Origin: Antrihabitans cavernicola
Lineage (GTDB): Bacteria > Actinomycetota > Actinomycetes > Mycobacteriales > Mycobacteriaceae
Direction: 5' to 3'
NCBI RefSeq assembly: GCF_008297975.1
Contig: NZ_VLNY01000007.1
Location: forward strand, 124,001 to 188,000
DNA length: 64,000 bases
Shown: positions 62,085-64,000 of the stretch, piece after piece
Layout of the letters: each line of letters begins with the position of its first letter
How positions within the stretch are numbered: the first letter of the stretch is position 1
The notes under the pieces: generated by a model
Told to the model about the DNA's origin: nothing
The model's input: only the letters and a program-made list of their open reading frames with translations
The model's database searches: none
Program-made: the position numbers and the translations under genes

Positions 62085-63668
62085 GTGACCGATGGACCCG
62101 TGCAGACCACGCCCGCGGCGCTGCAGTTCGCGGCGAAGACGTTCGACGACGCCGAGGCGATCGTCGACGGAGCGCTCCGCCTCACGTGGACACAACTTCT
62201 CGACGAGGTGCAGACCGCCGCCCGAGCGCTGATCGCGCGCGGCGTGGAGCACGGCGACCGCGTCGCGATCTGGGCGCCCAACACCTACCACTGGGTGATT
62301 GCCGCTCTCGCAACGCATTACGTCGGCGGAACAGTCATACCGATCAATACCCGTTACACCGCTGACGAGGCCGCCGACCTGATCACGCGCACCCATGCAA
62401 CCGCGCTGTTCGTCTCCGGCCCCTTCCTCGGCAACGACCGCCTCGCTCAGCTGCGCGCGCTGCCCGCCCTGACGCTGCCGGACACGATCGTCGTCGTTCC
62501 TGTCGGCGAGCCCGGCGTAACAAATGACACCGACCTCGCGTGGACCGACCTCGCCGAATTCGCCAGAGCCGTCTCGCCCACCGAGGCCGACGAACGCGCC
62601 GTGGCAGTCAGACCCGACGACCTGTCCGACATTCTGTTCACATCCGGCACCACCGGCCGCAGCAAAGGCGCGATGTGCGCCCATCGGCAATCCCTCGCGA
62701 CATCGCGAGCATGGGCCGAGTGCGGACTGCTCGACAGCAACGATCGCTACCTGATCATCAACCCGTTCTTCCACAGTTTCGGTTACAAGGCAGGCATCCT
62801 CGCGTGCGTCCAGACCGGTGCGACGATGGTGCCGCAGCTGGTCTTCGACGTCGATACCGCCATGCGCAACGTGGCCGATCACCGGATCACCGTGCTCCCC
62901 GGCCCGCCCACGATCTTTCAGTCGATCCTCGACAGTCCCACGCGCGCCGACTATGACCTCAGCTCCTTGCGCTTTGCCGTCACCGGTGCCGCCGTGGTCC
63001 CGGTGGCGATGATCGAGCGTATGCAGTCCGAACTGGACTTCGACATCGTGCTCACCGCGTACGGGCTGTCCGAGGGAGCCGGATTCGGCACGATGTGTCG
63101 TCCCGACGACGACGCCGTCACCGTCGCCACCACCTGTGGTCGAGCAATTGCCGATTTCGAGGTGCGTATCGATTCGGCCGAGGCGAGCGAAGCGACGGGG
63201 GAAATTTGTGGCGAGGTGCTGCTGCGCGGCCCGAACGTGATGCTCGGATACCTCGACGACCCGGAAAACACCGCCAAGGCAATCGATCCCGACGGCTGGC
63301 TGCACACGGGCGACGTCGGCTCGCTCGACGATCGGGGCAACCTCACCATCACCGATCGCCTCAAGGACATGTATATCGCGGGCGGCTTCAACGTCTATCC
63401 CGCCGAGGTGGAGCAAGCGCTCGCCCGGCTCGACGGTGTCGCCGACTCGGCGGTGATCGGCATACCCGACGACCGTCTCGGTGAGGTCGGCCGCGCCTTC
63501 GTCGTGACCCGGCCGGGCCACACACTCACCGAGGACCAAGTGATCGCGTACGCCAAGGAGAAGGTGGCCAACTTCAAAGTGCCACGCTCCGTTGTCTTCT
63601 TGGACGTCCTACCGCGCAATGCAGGCGGCAAAGTCCTCAAACGTGAACTACGGCAGGAGCATTCCTGA
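62085..63668 (+). CDS. fadD3: HIP-CoA synthetase FadD3
   Basis: The 527-residue AMP-forming ligase has FTSGTTGRSKGAMCAHRQS, TAYGLSEGAGFGTM, HTGDVGSLDDRGNLTITDRLKDMYIAGGFNVYP and the end PRNAGGKVLKRELR with the catalytic Lys. FadD3 activates the bicyclic C/D-ring acid (HIP) to HIP-CoA, whose product is the KstR2 ligand. GTG 62085 start; the stop overlaps fadE31 as TGATG. Confidence 0.95.
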   Translation: MTDGPVQTTPAALQFAAKTFDDAEAIVDGALRLTWTQLLDEVQTAARALIARGVEHGDRVAIWAPNTYHWVIAALATHYVGGTVIPINTRYTADEAADLITRTHATALFVSGPFLGNDRLAQLRALPALTLPDTIVVVPVGEPGVTNDTDLAWTDLAEFARAVSPTEADERAVAVRPDDLSDILFTSGTTGRSKGAMCAHRQSLATSRAWAECGLLDSNDRYLIINPFFHSFGYKAGILACVQTGATMVPQLVFDVDTAMRNVADHRITVLPGPPTIFQSILDSPTRADYDLSSLRFAVTGAAVVPVAMIERMQSELDFDIVLTAYGLSEGAGFGTMCRPDDDAVTVATTCGRAIADFEVRIDSAEASEATGEICGEVLLRGPNVMLGYLDDPENTAKAIDPDGWLHTGDVGSLDDRGNLTITDRLKDMYIAGGFNVYPAEVEQALARLDGVADSAVIGIPDDRLGEVGRAFVVTRPGHTLTEDQVIAYAKEKVANFKVPRSVVFLDVLPRNAGGKVLKRELRQEHS

Positions 63669-64000
63669 TGGATCTCGATCTCGACGAGTCAGCTGTCGCG
63701 TTCCAGCACGAGGTGCGCGACTTTCTCGCCGCCAACATGCCAACGCACCCGCTGCCCTCGATGGATACCGCGGCAGGCTTCGAGGCGCACCGCGCGTGGG
63801 AACACACCCTTGCCGACGCGCGATTCTCCGTGGTCTCCTGGCCCGCGGACCTCGGCGGCCGCGACGCATCGCTTCTCGAATGGGTGCTGTTCGAGCAGGA
63901 GTACTACGAAGCCGGCGCACCGGGGCGAGTCAGCCAGAATGGCATCTTTCTCCTGGCACCAACGCTTTTCGAGCACGGAACGCCCGAGCAGTTGGCTCGG
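63668..64000 (+). CDS. fadE31: Acyl-CoA dehydrogenase FadE31, N-terminal part
   Basis: Only the first 111 codons are in the window (MDLDLDESAVAFQHEVRDFL...EYYEAGAPGRVSQNGIFLLAP). This is the N-terminal helical domain of an acyl-CoA dehydrogenase, with WPADLGGRDASLLEWVLFEQE. It overlaps fadD3 by three bases (TGATG) and corresponds to Rv3562, the next step of ring C/D catabolism. It is cut by the window end, so nothing can be said of its active site. Confidence 0.88.
   Translation, partial: MDLDLDESAVAFQHEVRDFLAANMPTHPLPSMDTAAGFEAHRAWEHTLADARFSVVSWPADLGGRDASLLEWVLFEQEYYEAGAPGRVSQNGIFLLAPTLFEHGTPEQLAR

Overview
The window comes from a high-GC, mycolic-acid-type actinobacterium, most like Rhodococcus or Nocardia. 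It carries much of the sterol (cholesterol) catabolic locus. Gene order matches the Mycobacterium tuberculosis stretch from otsA through mce4, fadE26/27 and fadD19 to ipdABC, kstR2 and fadD3, with blocks missing and others inserted. Genus is inferred from gene content and order; no rRNA gene is present.

Region 1 (1-13.5 kb) is mostly general-purpose. It holds the start of a two-component system, an M50-type membrane protease, an FUSC-type membrane protein, a dienelactone hydrolase-like enzyme and a LemA plus DUF2207-like pair. It also holds a chorismate-mutase-like protein with shifted active-site residues, two secreted proteins, tRNA-Thr(TGT), a ThrE-type exporter, an orphan MbtH protein and an alpha/beta hydrolase.

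Region 2 (13.5-25.3 kb) has a small conserved protein, otsA, and a minus-strand mce4 sterol importer operon (yrbE4A, yrbE4B, mce4A-F and two Mce-associated proteins). Nearly all of these genes are coupled by 4-base start/stop overlaps.

Region 3 (25.3-46.3 kb) is the KstR-type side-chain regulon. I see ten matches to the KstR operator (TNNAACNNGTTNNA, at most one mismatch). Genes are hsd4A, fdxD, fadE26-fadE27-fadD17, fadD19, echA19, another acyl-CoA synthetase, two F420-type (LLM) oxidoreductases, DUF35-ltp4-ltp3, cyp125 and fadA5. CYP125 oxidises the terminal side-chain carbon, FadD enzymes form CoA thioesters, FadE/EchA19/Hsd4A/FadA5 carry out beta-oxidation, and FadD19-Ltp3-Ltp4 fit removal of C24-branched plant-sterol chains. 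Two loci here look broken: a frameshifted gene at 26978-27525 and a possible decayed gene at 25409-25704. Three copies of one hairpin repeat sit exactly at gene ends.

Region 4 (46.3-49.8 kb) is an accessory insert: a newly noticed 33-residue membrane peptide, a 105-residue unknown, an EspR-like DNA-binding protein, and a proline-rich secreted protein, ImmA/IrrE-type metallopeptidase and polytopic membrane protein in one operon.

Region 5 (50-64 kb) is the KstR2-type regulon for steroid rings C and D: two SDRs, echA20-ipdA-ipdB-ipdC, fadE30-ipdF-kstR2-fadA6 and fadD3-fadE31 (cut by the window end). It is interrupted by a TetR/cytochrome P450 pair in which the P450 resembles the haem domain of CYP102 (BM3) with no reductase attached.
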